This document shows, in pieces, positions 26,501 through 35,864 of a stretch of 64,000 nucleotides of DNA. Every line of letters starts with the position of its first letter. Within the stretch, counting starts at the first letter, position 1. The notes under the pieces are model-generated. The model saw only the letters and a program-made list of their open reading frames with translations, searched no databases and was not told the DNA's origin. Both the position numbers and the translations under genes were made by a program. This stretch comes from Lachnospiraceae bacterium (lineage in GTDB: Bacteria > Bacillota > Clostridia > Lachnospirales > Lachnospiraceae): positions 1 to 64,000 of the forward strand of contig JAGBEV010000031.1 of the NCBI GenBank assembly GCA_017936785.1, given 5' to 3'.

Positions 26501-27783
26501 TTTCCGCACCAAGTCTCAGGCAAAATGCCTTCCTTTTCATCCGAAATCTTTGCTCCAAGAGCCTTTAGATCACGGCAGATATCCTCATAGCCCCGGTCAA
26601 TAAAATGCCGGTTTTCCACTATGGTCATTCCCGATGCCGCAAGTCCTGCAAGAACCAGAGCCGCACCGCCGCGCAATTCCATTGCCTCGACTTTACATCC
26701 CTTAAGAGAACTGACTCCGCAGATCATAGCCCGCCTGCCCATGACATGAATGTCCGCACCCATCTTTTGCAACTGGGGCACAACCTTGAACCGGCTTTCA
26801 AATATGGTCTCTTCCATAATGCTGCAGCCGTCCGCCAAAGTAAATGCCGCCATAAAAGCAGACTGAAGATCTGTTGGAAATCCCGGATACACAGCAGTTT
26901 TAACCCTTGCAATCGATTTACCCGCATGCTCTCCGTTAATACAGACCCACTGGTCCGCAATGGCAAGATCCGCACCCATCATCTGCAATATGCGGAACAA
27001 TTCCTGCATCTGGTCCACAGGCGCCTGATTGAGTACTACAATCCCTTTGGTCATGACACCTGCCAGCAGATAAGTCCCTGCAACAATCCGGTCGGGCATG
27101 ACCCGGTAACAGATTTCCTGCAGCTTCTCCACGCCTTCAATGTAAATGCGGCTCCCTCCTGCGCCCCTGATCTTTGCTCCCGCACGGTTTAAAAACCTGC
27201 ACAGCTCTACAATTTCCGGTTCTCTGGCACAGCCCTCAATAAGGGTATTGCCTTTTGCAAGCACACATGCCAGTATAACATTTTCCGTTGCTCCCACACT
27301 GGGAAACGCCAGCTTTATGCTGCCTCCTCCCAGCTGTCCGGTCCGTGCTTCCACCTTTGTGTCGGATTCCGTAAACTGCACTCCCAGCTGGGTCAATGCA
27401 TCCATATGCATATCAATGGGCCGCTCTCCAATGACACAGCCGCCGGGATAATAGGTTGATATTTCCCCCATTCTGCCCAGCATGGCACCTAACAGCATAA
27501 TGGACGAACGCATGACACCGGTATGCTCCGGCGGAAAATCCGTCCTGTGAATACTGGCGGCATCAATCTCCACACTACGCTTATTTCTTGTGACTTTACA
27601 GCCTGCATATTCCAGCAGTTTTATCATATGGTCCACATCGGTAATCATGGGACAGTTTTCCAGAACAGTCTTCCCTTTTACCAGTATGGACGCCGCAAGA
27701 AGGGGTAAAGTACCGTTTTTGGAGCCCTGTATGTCCACTTCACCGCACAGTGTATTCCCCCCGCATATTTGAATTGCATCCAT
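26497..27783 (-). CDS. murA: UDP-N-acetylglucosamine 1-carboxyvinyltransferase
   Basis: A 428-residue EPSP-synthase-fold enzyme for the first committed step of peptidoglycan synthesis, adding enolpyruvate from PEP to UDP-GlcNAc. The N-terminal lobe starts IQICGGNTLCGEVDIQGSKN. The catalytic Cys is in PGGCVIGERPIDMH, so the fosfomycin-binding residue is retained. The longest in-frame reading extends 90 codons into hairpin element C and gives no MurA-like sequence. ATG at 27783, with GGATGG 5 bases before, gives the family's usual length. Its place between ftsW and divIB is where murG or murB stands in many relatives. Confidence 0.94.
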   Translation of the reverse strand: MDAIQICGGNTLCGEVDIQGSKNGTLPLLAASILVKGKTVLENCPMITDVDHMIKLLEYAGCKVTRNKRSVEIDAASIHRTDFPPEHTGVMRSSIMLLGAMLGRMGEISTYYPGGCVIGERPIDMHMDALTQLGVQFTESDTKVEARTGQLGGGSIKLAFPSVGATENVILACVLAKGNTLIEGCAREPEIVELCRFLNRAGAKIRGAGGSRIYIEGVEKLQEICYRVMPDRIVAGTYLLAGVMTKGIVVLNQAPVDQMQELFRILQMMGADLAIADQWVCINGEHAGKSIARVKTAVYPGFPTDLQSAFMAAFTLADGCSIMEETIFESRFKVVPQLQKMGADIHVMGRRAMICGVSSLKGCKVEAMELRGGAALVLAGLAASGMTIVENRHFIDRGYEDICRDLKALGAKISDEKEGILPETWCGK

Positions 27784-27865
27784 ATCCACCATCCATTCGT
27801 GAATATCATCTGCTTTAATATATGCAGGATATCTGTCCGATGTAACTATAAGAGTATGAGTGGGT

Positions 27866-28127
27866 GTGAGGTTTCCCATGGCGGCAACAGATGCTTTATA
27901 ATATTTTAAAATCGGAGTTGCGGACATAAGAAATACTAAATGTCCTCTATTGATCATTGGATAGGGACGCAAGCGGATTGTATGCGCCATCCATGGCGCC
28001 ACAATCCTTTTGCAGACGTCCTGTCTGCAAATTGCTGGTTGTGGAAAGGACATAAAGTACTTCTAATGTCCTCCACAACGACTTTAAAATATTATAAAGC
28101 ATCTGCTGCCGCCATGGGAAACCTCAC
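27866..28127. repeat. Long hairpin element C
   Basis: This fills most of the 369-base gap between ftsW and murA. The outer arms 27866-27914 and 28079-28127 match as reverse complements in 47 of 49 positions; on minus-strand RNA both exceptions become G-U pairs. The interior has paired GGACAT/ATGTCC hairpins near both arms and two central hairpins. One is GGATTGT/ACAATCC enclosing GCGCCAT/ATGGCGC (27974-28006). The other is TTTGCAGAC/GTCTGCAAA (28009-28031). GGGT directly flanks both ends and could be a 4-bp target duplication. The central ATGGAT loop resembles elements A and B, while the arms are unrelated to theirs. Confidence 0.85.
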
Positions 28128-28152
28128 GGGTATTGGCTGCGCTTACAAAAAG

Positions 28153-29307
28153 CTACATGGTGTCCCGGAAGCGGATCTGGCGGGAGACGTTTAGGACTAA
28201 GCCGATTTCTGCCATCAGGAACATTTCGGAGGTACCGCCGTAGCTGATGAAAGGCAGGGAAATACCGGTGTTGGGCATGGTATTGGTTACAACTGCAATA
28301 TTTAAGATTACCTGAATGGCAAAGTGTGCCATAACACCTACCACGAGCATTGCACCGAATAAGTCCTGGGCGTTGTTGGCGATGACCATACATCTCCAGA
28401 TCAGGAGGACGAATAAGAGGATAACGGCTAATGCGCCAAATAAACCTAATTCCTCACAGATAATGGAAAAGATCATGTCGTTTTGGGCCTCCGGGAGAAA
28501 TCCCAGCTTCTGCATGCTGGCTCCCAGCCCTTTGCCGAAGATTCCGCCGGAGCCGATGGCATATAAAGCCTGTAATGTCTGGAAACCCGTATCCGAAGGG
28601 TCCGATTCAGGGTCCAGCCAGGTCTTGATCCTTGTCATTCGGAAGCTGCCGCCGTCTGCATGGGTTGCCACATAGATGATGATCGCAGCGGCTGCAATAA
28701 CCAGCAAAAACATCACAATATATTTCAGATAATCGGAATCTGCCACAAATAACATGACAACGGCAATTCCGGCAACGATAATGGCAGAGCTCAGGTTATC
28801 GGTGATCTGCCACAGCATCAGGGCAAAAATGACCGGTACAGCAAGAATGGTCGCCACACCCTTGATTGTGCTGATCCATTTTTTATTCATCTTATTGATC
28901 AGAGTGGCGCAAAACAAAATGATTTCAATCTTTACAACCTCTGCAGGCTGCAAGGACAAAGGACCGATACCGATCCATCTTCTGGCACCATTGGCGGTTA
29001 TTCCCAAAGGAGTCAGGACTAAAATTACCAATACAAAAGCAACTAACAGACCGGGAACGGCAAATCTTTCCCAAAAATGGTAGTCAATAAAAGTCGTTGC
29101 CGCTAAAACAAAAACGCCCAGTATGGTCGCAAAAAGCTGCTTTCTCAGATAATATGTAGAATCCCCGTCAAAATCACTTGCCGCTTCATAGGAACTGGTG
29201 GAATAGATCATGACCAGCCCGAAAAGGATCAAAAATATGACCACAAACAACAGGGTATAATCAAAAAAATTCTGATTTTTTACTTTTCTTTTTCTTCCGG
29301 ATGCCAT
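28153..29307 (-). CDS. ftsW: SEDS glycosyltransferase FtsW/SpoVE
   Basis: A 384-residue, ten-helix peptidoglycan polymerase of the FtsW/RodA/SpoVE family. Landmarks are GSLSLQPAEVVKIEII-like IGPLSLQPAEVVKIE near residue 125, the catalytic-region Asp after TRIKTWLDPESDP, and PNTGISLPFISYGGTS near the C-terminus. ATG at 29307 follows AAGGGA by 9 bases; the TTG 24 bases upstream is less likely. It partners with the class B transpeptidases encoded upstream. Hairpin element C begins 26 bases after its stop codon. Confidence 0.94.
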   Translation of the reverse strand: MASGRKRKVKNQNFFDYTLLFVVIFLILFGLVMIYSTSSYEAASDFDGDSTYYLRKQLFATILGVFVLAATTFIDYHFWERFAVPGLLVAFVLVILVLTPLGITANGARRWIGIGPLSLQPAEVVKIEIILFCATLINKMNKKWISTIKGVATILAVPVIFALMLWQITDNLSSAIIVAGIAVVMLFVADSDYLKYIVMFLLVIAAAAIIIYVATHADGGSFRMTRIKTWLDPESDPSDTGFQTLQALYAIGSGGIFGKGLGASMQKLGFLPEAQNDMIFSIICEELGLFGALAVILLFVLLIWRCMVIANNAQDLFGAMLVVGVMAHFAIQVILNIAVVTNTMPNTGISLPFISYGGTSEMFLMAEIGLVLNVSRQIRFRDTM

Positions 29308-29334
29308 GAATACACTTCCCTTTTCATTCAATCA

Positions 29335-30291
29335 TTAAAGTGCCAGTAACCCGATCAGGCACAAAATAGCTGTTACAATAGAAAATACGCTGACAACCTT
29401 GGTTTCCTTCCAGCCGCAAAGCTCGAAATGATGATGGATGGGCGCCATCTTGAAAATCCTCTTTCCGCCTGTAAGCTTAAAATAGGATACCTGAAGCATA
29501 ACGCTTGCCACTTCCGCCACATAGATAAAACCTACGATGACTAAAAACAGCTGAAGCTGCATCATATAGGCGCATGCAGCCACAAAACCGCCTAAGGCAA
29601 GCGACCCTGTATCTCCCATAAAGACACTGGCAGGATAGCCGTTAAACAGCAGAAATCCCAGCAGCGCACCTACTGCCGCACAGGTAATAGGGGTAATGGG
29701 CGCTCCCAGACCGATGGCACATACGGTAAAGAAAGTTGCCACTAATATGGTAACACTGGTGGCAAGACCATCCAGTCCATCCGTAAAATTGGTGCCGTTT
29801 ACCGTACCCAGAACAACTACAAAAATCAGCGGAATGTTAAATATACCGAAATCCACATATTGACCTGACATAAAGGGAATCCGCCATGCCAGCCCCACAT
29901 CGGTATAACGATACAGGTAAAAGGCAAATACGCCTGTCACTATGATCTGCAGACCAAATTTCTGCCAGGCACGAAGTCCCATGGATCTCTTTAATACGAC
30001 CTTGATATAGTCATCCAGAAAACCGATCAGTCCAAACCCCAGAGTCAGAAATAAAATCGGCAGAATATGCGGGTATTTTTTCATATAGATCAGAGAGGTT
30101 ACCGTCATAGCCGTCAAGATTAACAGCCCACCCATTGTAGGCGTGCCGCTTTTCTGCAAATGGGTCTTAGGTCCCTCATCCCTCACTGTCTGCCCAACCT
30201 TCAGCCGACGCAGAAAGGGGATCAGAATCGGTCCCAGGATCACACTGATGGCAAATGATATTAATGTTGGTAAAATAATCTCCTGATACAT
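29335..30291 (-). CDS. mraY: Phospho-N-acetylmuramoyl-pentapeptide transferase
   Basis: A 318-residue membrane enzyme that makes lipid I from UDP-MurNAc-pentapeptide and undecaprenyl phosphate. About ten helices carry the catalytic Asp pair in GFLDDYIKV, with TVRDEGPKTH and GTPTMGG in the N-terminal loop. TNFTDGLDGLA and APIHHHFELCGWKE are the other conserved loops. It starts 32 bases after the upstream transpeptidase ends and precedes ftsW by 27 bases. No murD lies between, unlike in many dcw clusters. Confidence 0.97.
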   Translation of the reverse strand: MYQEIILPTLISFAISVILGPILIPFLRRLKVGQTVRDEGPKTHLQKSGTPTMGGLLILTAMTVTSLIYMKKYPHILPILFLTLGFGLIGFLDDYIKVVLKRSMGLRAWQKFGLQIIVTGVFAFYLYRYTDVGLAWRIPFMSGQYVDFGIFNIPLIFVVVLGTVNGTNFTDGLDGLATSVTILVATFFTVCAIGLGAPITPITCAAVGALLGFLLFNGYPASVFMGDTGSLALGGFVAACAYMMQLQLFLVIVGFIYVAEVASVMLQVSYFKLTGGKRIFKMAPIHHHFELCGWKETKVVSVFSIVTAILCLIGLLAL

Positions 30292-30322
30292 TTTCTTTTA
30301 TGTCCTTTCCATTTATCCACAG

Positions 30323-32068
30323 TTAATTATACTGGATTCCCTCCAAATAGGGAAGGATATTTTCAAACAGTTTTTTGACAACAGGCGCCGCAATCTGACC
30401 TCCGTAATATACCCCCTGAGGATTATTGATAATACAGATCGCAATGATCTGTGGGTCTTCCGCCGGTTCAAATCCGATAAAAGAAGCGATATATCTGCCG
30501 CTGCCTCTGGGAAGTGTCTGGCTGGTAGCTGTTTTTCCGCCAATGGAATAGCCTTCAATATAGGCATTCTTTCCGCCGCCCTCTGACACTACTTTTTCCA
30601 GCATATATCGTAAAGTTGCAGATGTTTCTTCCGAAACGATTCCTTCTTTGACCTCATAATCAAACTGTCTGATGTTTCCCGTAACCGGATCTGTAATATA
30701 AGCAGCAAGGTGCGGCGTTACCCGCTTTCCTCCGTTTACCAGTGAGCTGATGGTCGTTACAAGCTGTATGGGCGTAATCTGAAAAGACTGTCCAAAGGAT
30801 ACGGTAGCAAGCTCTACCAGACCCATATTTTCCTTTTTGTGCATAATAGTTGCTGCTTCACCCGGCAGATCGATCCCGGTTTTATTTAATAACCCGAATT
30901 GATTAAAATATGCATAATACCTGTCGATTCCCACTCTCAGTCCCACATTGACAAATACCGGGTTGCAGGAATTCATGGTAGCTGTCAGAAAGCTTTCTGC
31001 TCCATGCCCCTGGGTTTTGTGACATCTGATCTTACGGTCTTCCACAATACAGAATCCGGGACATGAAAACTGGTCATCTATGGTTACCACTCCCGATTCC
31101 AAGCCTGCGGCAGCCGTGATCACTTTAAATGTGGACCCGGGCTCATAGGTGTCGTTGATACATCCGTTTCTCCACATTCTGTTTGCCGCTTCCAGTTCAT
31201 TGCCCGAAACCGCTGCCAGCATCTGCGCTGTCCGATCCCCGTAAACACTTTGGATATCAAAGGGATTATTCAGATCGTATTCCGGCACATTTACCATGGC
31301 AAGAATTTCCCCATTTTGGGGATTCATGACAATCATGGAAACGCTGTCCGCTTCTTTTGCCTCCATTGCCTGCAATGCCAGCTGTGTGGCATAGCTTTGA
31401 ATATTCATATCCAGACTCAGTGTCAGGTCATTGCCTGCAATAGGTTCGATCCTGCCCTCGCCTGCTGCATCGATTTCCACACCCTTGGCATCAGTTACAG
31501 TCAATATGGTCCCGTCAATTCCCTTTAAATATTCCTCATACTTTACCTCAAGTCCCAGAATCCCCTGATTATCTCCGCCGGTAAATCCCAAAACCTTACT
31601 GGCAAGCGTTGAATAGGGATAAAAGCGTTTGTAATCCTCATCCACTTTTACCCCTGCCAGATTGCATTCTCTGATTTCATCTCCTATTGTTTTGTCCACA
31701 TTGCTCTTAATTCGCTCTATGGATGAAACTTTCTCTACTTTTTGTCGTACAGTCTCTTCACTCAGTTCCAGCTTTTCCGACAGGACACTGACTACAGCAT
31801 CCGCATCCTGGATCTGGGAGTGGATCACGGAAACAGTACACACTGTGCGGTTATCCGCCAGCACAACACCGTTCCTGTCCAATATTCTGCCCCTTGCGGC
31901 TTTGATATCCCTTTCCCTCTCATGAAGCTCAATTGCCTTTTCCGTATAATATTCGGAACAGAAGATCATCAGATAAAAGATTCTCCCTGTTAAAAGCATC
32001 ATTATCAGCACCACCGCAAAAAACACAAATACAATTTTCTTTTTATGATACGTCTGATATCCCTTCAA
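30323..32068 (-). CDS. Class B penicillin-binding transpeptidase, SpoVD-like
   Basis: A 581-residue class B PBP. A membrane anchor (about 11-36) and an N-terminal dimerisation region (RGRILDRNG) precede the transpeptidase domain. The active-site serine is Ser312 in EPGSTFK, and the second motif is SCN (367-369). The third motif reads KTA (512-514) where most PBPs have KTG. No C-terminal PASTA domain is present, unlike Bacillus SpoVD. TTG at 32068 is the only plausible start, with GGGTGG upstream. It is the second of two tandem PBPs; one is probably for division and one for the spore septum or cortex, but which is which is inference. Confidence 0.9.
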   Translation of the reverse strand: MKGYQTYHKKKIVFVFFAVVLIMMLLTGRIFYLMIFCSEYYTEKAIELHERERDIKAARGRILDRNGVVLADNRTVCTVSVIHSQIQDADAVVSVLSEKLELSEETVRQKVEKVSSIERIKSNVDKTIGDEIRECNLAGVKVDEDYKRFYPYSTLASKVLGFTGGDNQGILGLEVKYEEYLKGIDGTILTVTDAKGVEIDAAGEGRIEPIAGNDLTLSLDMNIQSYATQLALQAMEAKEADSVSMIVMNPQNGEILAMVNVPEYDLNNPFDIQSVYGDRTAQMLAAVSGNELEAANRMWRNGCINDTYEPGSTFKVITAAAGLESGVVTIDDQFSCPGFCIVEDRKIRCHKTQGHGAESFLTATMNSCNPVFVNVGLRVGIDRYYAYFNQFGLLNKTGIDLPGEAATIMHKKENMGLVELATVSFGQSFQITPIQLVTTISSLVNGGKRVTPHLAAYITDPVTGNIRQFDYEVKEGIVSEETSATLRYMLEKVVSEGGGKNAYIEGYSIGGKTATSQTLPRGSGRYIASFIGFEPAEDPQIIAICIINNPQGVYYGGQIAAPVVKKLFENILPYLEGIQYN

Positions 32069-32120
32069 AGGAATCCACCCGGCATTTTCTTTATACTAAT
32101 CTATTAGATTCCCTGAAAGG

Positions 32121-34295
32121 TTATTCCTGTACATCTCCTTCAACATGAACATTGAGATCATCGTCTACCAAAGCGCCGATACCGTCCAGATCCGAGGAAT
32201 TGGGATCTATAGGTGTATAATCATTGGGATCTAACTGTTCTCCCGTATTGGGATCGATCACATTGCCCGTTGACGGGTCCACCTTAGGTTCAGGCACATC
32301 ATTTCCGCCTTCTCCCTCTTCTTCAATTTGATCCGGATCACCGCCTTCTTCTCCTGTCTCTTCTTCCTGTTTTCCTCCGGATATGATGCCCAGCTCACGT
32401 AATCTCTGTTCCTCTTCTTCAGAAATTTCCTGCGTCCGGAATATCTGCAGATAGGGCAGTATTTCTGTCAATACATTTTTGGCAATTTCCTGGGCAAAAC
32501 CAGAATGGGGCTGGTCTTCCACATTGGGTCTGTCAATGACCACATAGATCATGACCTGAGGATCGTCTATCGGCGCAAATCCCACAAAGGAGACAACATA
32601 GTTGCCTGTTTTACGGGGATACATTTCCGCCGTACCGGTCTTGCCGCCGATATAATAACCGGCTGGCACTGCCGTGGAACCGGTGCCGATATTACATACG
32701 TTAAATAAATATTCCCTCATGGTGTCTGAGGTTGTTTCCGAAATCGTCTGCTTCAAAACACGGGGTTCGATCTTTTCTACTGTGCTGCCATCGGGATTGC
32801 GGATTTCCTTTACCATATGAGGCTGGTAATAATATCCGCCGTTAATAACAGAACAGAAAGCTGCCGCCATCTGGATCATGGTCACATTATATCCCTGACC
32901 AAAGGTGGAAATAGCCAGATCGGAGCTTACCATATCTGCCGGATTGTAGATCAGAGTATCTGTTCTGGCTTCTCCTGCCAGATCGATATTGGTTTTCAAT
33001 CCCATATTAAAATTAGTAAGATATTCCATAAAGGTATCTTTTCCCATTGCCTGACCGATCTGCATCAATGCTATGTTACAGGACTGTTCCAAAGCTCCTG
33101 ATACACTTACATTCTGGTGACCGATCCTCTTATGACAGTGAATCTTATGTCCGCCCACTTCATAAACGCCGCCGCAGTAATAGCTGTCCGTTTCATTGAT
33201 AGATCCGCTGTCCAAAGCCGCAGAAATCGTCAGTGATTTTGCGGTAGAACCGGGTTCATAAGTATCTGAAATGCAAAAGTTTCTCCAAAGCTCATTTAAT
33301 GCCTCATAATAGGATTCATCATCCATGGCGGCAATTTGTTCTGCTGTATAAAGTCCGTTCTCGCTTAAAGACCGGGGATTGTTCAGATCAAAAGCCGGAT
33401 ATCCTGCCATAGCAAGAACTTCTCCTGTCTGGGGATTCATGACGATGACACCTGTGTTATAGCTTCCCAGCTGCCCCGCACGATAGGCATTTGCCCCCTC
33501 ATGCTCATGATTCCACTGCGCCACATATTTTTCCACAATACTCTGGATATTGGCATCAATGGTAGAAACAATGGTCTTTCCATCCTCTGCCGCCTTGGTG
33601 GTACGCTCCAGGTTAGAATCCTCTGTCAGATATCCGTACTCCCTTCCATTGACTCCGTTTAAAATATCATCATAATATTCCTCCAGTCCGAAGGTTCCTA
33701 TATTATCTGCCGTAGTAAATCCAATGGCATCACATGCCAGCGATCCGTATGGATAAACCCGCTTGTATTCTTCTTCAAACCAGATTCCCTTAATATTGGG
33801 ATATTCCTTGGGATTGCCCTGCATTTCCAGAAAAGGAGCAATCTCTTCATAAGTCAGCTGCTTTAACACCACATAATATTTATTGGTGGTATTGGTAGTA
33901 ATATGGGTGCGCAAAGCCTCCACATCCACATCAAAGCAGGTATCCAAAGCTGTCAGTGTGGGCTCTAGCGCCCCTTCATTTTTATTGATGATATCTGCAT
34001 CTACCACCAGATTATAGACCTTTTCACTATAGGCAAGCTTGCTGCCCTGTGCATCCAGGATATCCCCTCTCTTAAAGGGCAGTACTGTACTCACATAATT
34101 CTGCTGCGATAAAATCTGCTTTTTATAATTTTCTCCATTCTCCTTATTGATAAAGATCAACCGGATACTCAATGCAACGAAAGCCAGCAGTACCACCAAA
34201 AACAGTACTACCAGCTTCTTTTGCATCTTAATGGAAAACCTCTTCATTTTCACTTCTTTTTCCCGCTTTGGGACTTTTCTTCCATTATTTCTCAC
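32121..34295 (-). CDS. Class B penicillin-binding transpeptidase, FtsI/PbpB-like, with acidic tail
   Basis: A septal transpeptidase of about 724 residues. It has a basic cytoplasmic tail, one membrane anchor, a dimerisation domain (FKRGDILDAQGSKLAYS) and a transpeptidase domain with EPGSTAKS, SCN and GGKTGTAEM. The last 85 or so residues are an acidic, low-complexity extension with Glu/Gly runs and DPSTGN/DPNTGE repeats. GTG at 34295 is favoured because AAGGTGG is then 7 bases upstream; ATG at 34247 is an alternative. It follows the FtsL-like gene directly, the usual place for PbpB in the dcw cluster. Confidence 0.92.
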   Translation of the reverse strand: MRNNGRKVPKREKEVKMKRFSIKMQKKLVVLFLVVLLAFVALSIRLIFINKENGENYKKQILSQQNYVSTVLPFKRGDILDAQGSKLAYSEKVYNLVVDADIINKNEGALEPTLTALDTCFDVDVEALRTHITTNTTNKYYVVLKQLTYEEIAPFLEMQGNPKEYPNIKGIWFEEEYKRVYPYGSLACDAIGFTTADNIGTFGLEEYYDDILNGVNGREYGYLTEDSNLERTTKAAEDGKTIVSTIDANIQSIVEKYVAQWNHEHEGANAYRAGQLGSYNTGVIVMNPQTGEVLAMAGYPAFDLNNPRSLSENGLYTAEQIAAMDDESYYEALNELWRNFCISDTYEPGSTAKSLTISAALDSGSINETDSYYCGGVYEVGGHKIHCHKRIGHQNVSVSGALEQSCNIALMQIGQAMGKDTFMEYLTNFNMGLKTNIDLAGEARTDTLIYNPADMVSSDLAISTFGQGYNVTMIQMAAAFCSVINGGYYYQPHMVKEIRNPDGSTVEKIEPRVLKQTISETTSDTMREYLFNVCNIGTGSTAVPAGYYIGGKTGTAEMYPRKTGNYVVSFVGFAPIDDPQVMIYVVIDRPNVEDQPHSGFAQEIAKNVLTEILPYLQIFRTQEISEEEEQRLRELGIISGGKQEEETGEEGGDPDQIEEEGEGGNDVPEPKVDPSTGNVIDPNTGEQLDPNDYTPIDPNSSDLDGIGALVDDDLNVHVEGDVQE

Positions 34296-34307
34296 TTTCA
34301 CACCACC

Positions 34308-34811
34308 TTAAGGCATATCCCGATACTGTCTTACGTAATCATCGCCCTGTGTCTCTACTTCCACGATCTGACCTTCCTGAGCATACTGCATGCCCAGCTC
34401 ATTGATTGCCACATCCTTTACATATTCCAGATCAACAGAAGAAATAATCCTGCTGTATTCTTCATCATTGGCAAGCCTTAAAGCATTTAACTGGCTTTCT
34501 TTCTGGGCAATGGTTTCCAGTGCAGCAGTATTTTCAGCCTGTAATCTGATATAGCCGATCAGTATCACAGATGCAGCACAAAGTGCCAATGCAAGAAATG
34601 CCACATATCCCACATTCATATGGGCAGCCTTTTCCCTGTTTCTGCGCACGGTATGGCTTGTCCTTGTAATAGGAGCTTCTTCTATTTCTTTTCTTACATC
34701 GATTTTTCTGACTGCAGAACCATCTATATAATATTCACCGTAGCCGCCGCTTCTGCCATATGTTCTGTTTCTGTCATATGAACGGCTTGTCCTGTTTGTT
34801 CTTGTGCTCAT
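34308..34811 (-). CDS. ftsL: FtsL-like divisome protein
   Basis: A 167-residue bitopic protein. It has a long basic Arg/Tyr/Gly-rich cytoplasmic region (residues 1-65), one membrane segment (about 70-90, VAFLALALCAASVILIGYI), then a short coiled coil with an Asn-Asp-Glu-Glu segment typical of FtsL/DivIC proteins. Sequence similarity within this family is weak; the call rests on topology, size and position between rsmH and the first PBP. GAGGA precedes the ATG. FtsL would bridge DivIB and the transpeptidase. Confidence 0.82.
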   Translation of the reverse strand: MSTRTNRTSRSYDRNRTYGRSGGYGEYYIDGSAVRKIDVRKEIEEAPITRTSHTVRRNREKAAHMNVGYVAFLALALCAASVILIGYIRLQAENTAALETIAQKESQLNALRLANDEEYSRIISSVDLEYVKDVAINELGMQYAQEGQIVEVETQGDDYVRQYRDMP

Positions 34812-34920
34812 GTTATATCCTCACATACTTTCTATTTCAACTTTTCAACTTTTCTTAATTTTCTTTTCCGTTTTGTTCTTTTTGATCTTTTATCCCAGGC
34901 TCTGTGCCTTCAGCCGTTTC

Positions 34921-35856
34921 TTATATCCTTTCAAATATCCTGAGCTTTGCGCTTTTGGAACGGCTGTTTTCCTCCATTTCCTCTTCTGAAGGTAAAATGG
35001 GTTTTCTCGTAATGACCTTTCCCAAGGGTTCTTTGCCGCACATACAGACCGGAAATCCCGGTGGGCAGGTACAGGGGTTTTCCTGTTTCTTAAAAGCCGA
35101 CTTTACAATACGGTCTTCCAAAGAATGGAAGGTAATGATACAGATTCTTCCGCCCGGATTCAAAAATGTGATCATTTCCTCCAGGGAATTTTTTAACACT
35201 TCCAGTTCCCGGTTACATTCAATACGGATCGCCTGAAAGGTTCTTTTGGAAGGATGTCCTCCCGTGGCTCTCATTTTTGCCGGTATTGCTTCCTTGATGA
35301 TCTCATTTAACTGAAAAGTGGTTTCAATGGGCTTTTCTTCCCTTGCCTTTACAATATGTCTGGCAATATTGTTAGCAAACCGGTCTTCTCCGTAATCCCT
35401 GATGATCCTTGCAAGATCTGTCTGGGCATATTCATTGACGATCTCCTTTGCGCTCAGACTCTGTCTGGTATCCATGCGCATATCAAGAGCCGTATCATAT
35501 TTGTAGGAAAATCCCCGTTCAACTGTATCAAGCTGATAAGAGGAAACTCCCAGATCCAATACGATTCCGTCCACACCTGCAATGCCTGCATTTCTCAGAT
35601 CGGATACTGCATTTTCATAATTGTCCCGAATGATCGTAACTTTTTCAGAGTAATCCTTCAGCCTTTCCCCTGCAGCTTCAATGGCGGCATAATCCTGGTC
35701 AATTCCAAAAAATCTCCCCTGACCCGTAAGCCTTTTTACCACTTCCAGGGCATGTCCGCCTCCGCCGAGAGTGCCGTCCACATAAATGCCTTCCGGCTTG
35801 ATCTGCAATCCTTCAATTGTTTCATTCAGCAAAACCGATTTATGTGAAAAGCTCAT
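34921..35856 (-). CDS. rsmH: 16S rRNA m4C1402 methyltransferase
   Basis: A 311-residue SAM-dependent methyltransferase (MraW). Motif I is [11 protein letters not shown] and follows the start [10 protein letters not shown]. Other landmarks are [13 protein letters not shown] and the C-terminal [12 protein letters not shown]. It N4-methylates C1402 of 16S rRNA in the decoding centre. An AGGAG site lies 5 bases before the ATG. It starts 8 bases after mraZ, the universal order at the head of the dcw cluster. A CxCxxGxPxCxC-like segment after the FHSLEDR motif is common in clostridial RsmH. Confidence 0.97.
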   Translation of the reverse strand: MSFSHKSVLLNETIEGLQIKPEGIYVDGTLGGGGHALEVVKRLTGQGRFFGIDQDYAAIEAAGERLKDYSEKVTIIRDNYENAVSDLRNAGIAGVDGIVLDLGVSSYQLDTVERGFSYKYDTALDMRMDTRQSLSAKEIVNEYAQTDLARIIRDYGEDRFANNIARHIVKAREEKPIETTFQLNEIIKEAIPAKMRATGGHPSKRTFQAIRIECNRELEVLKNSLEEMITFLNPGGRICIITFHSLEDRIVKSAFKKQENPCTCPPGFPVCMCGKEPLGKVITRKPILPSEEEMEENSRSKSAKLRIFERI

Positions 35857-35864
35857 TTTAACTC

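Noticed and set aside
27784-28053. An in-frame 90-codon N-terminal extension of MurA
   Set aside because: It is translated from hairpin element C, has no MurA-like sequence, and the ATG at 27783 gives the normal family length.
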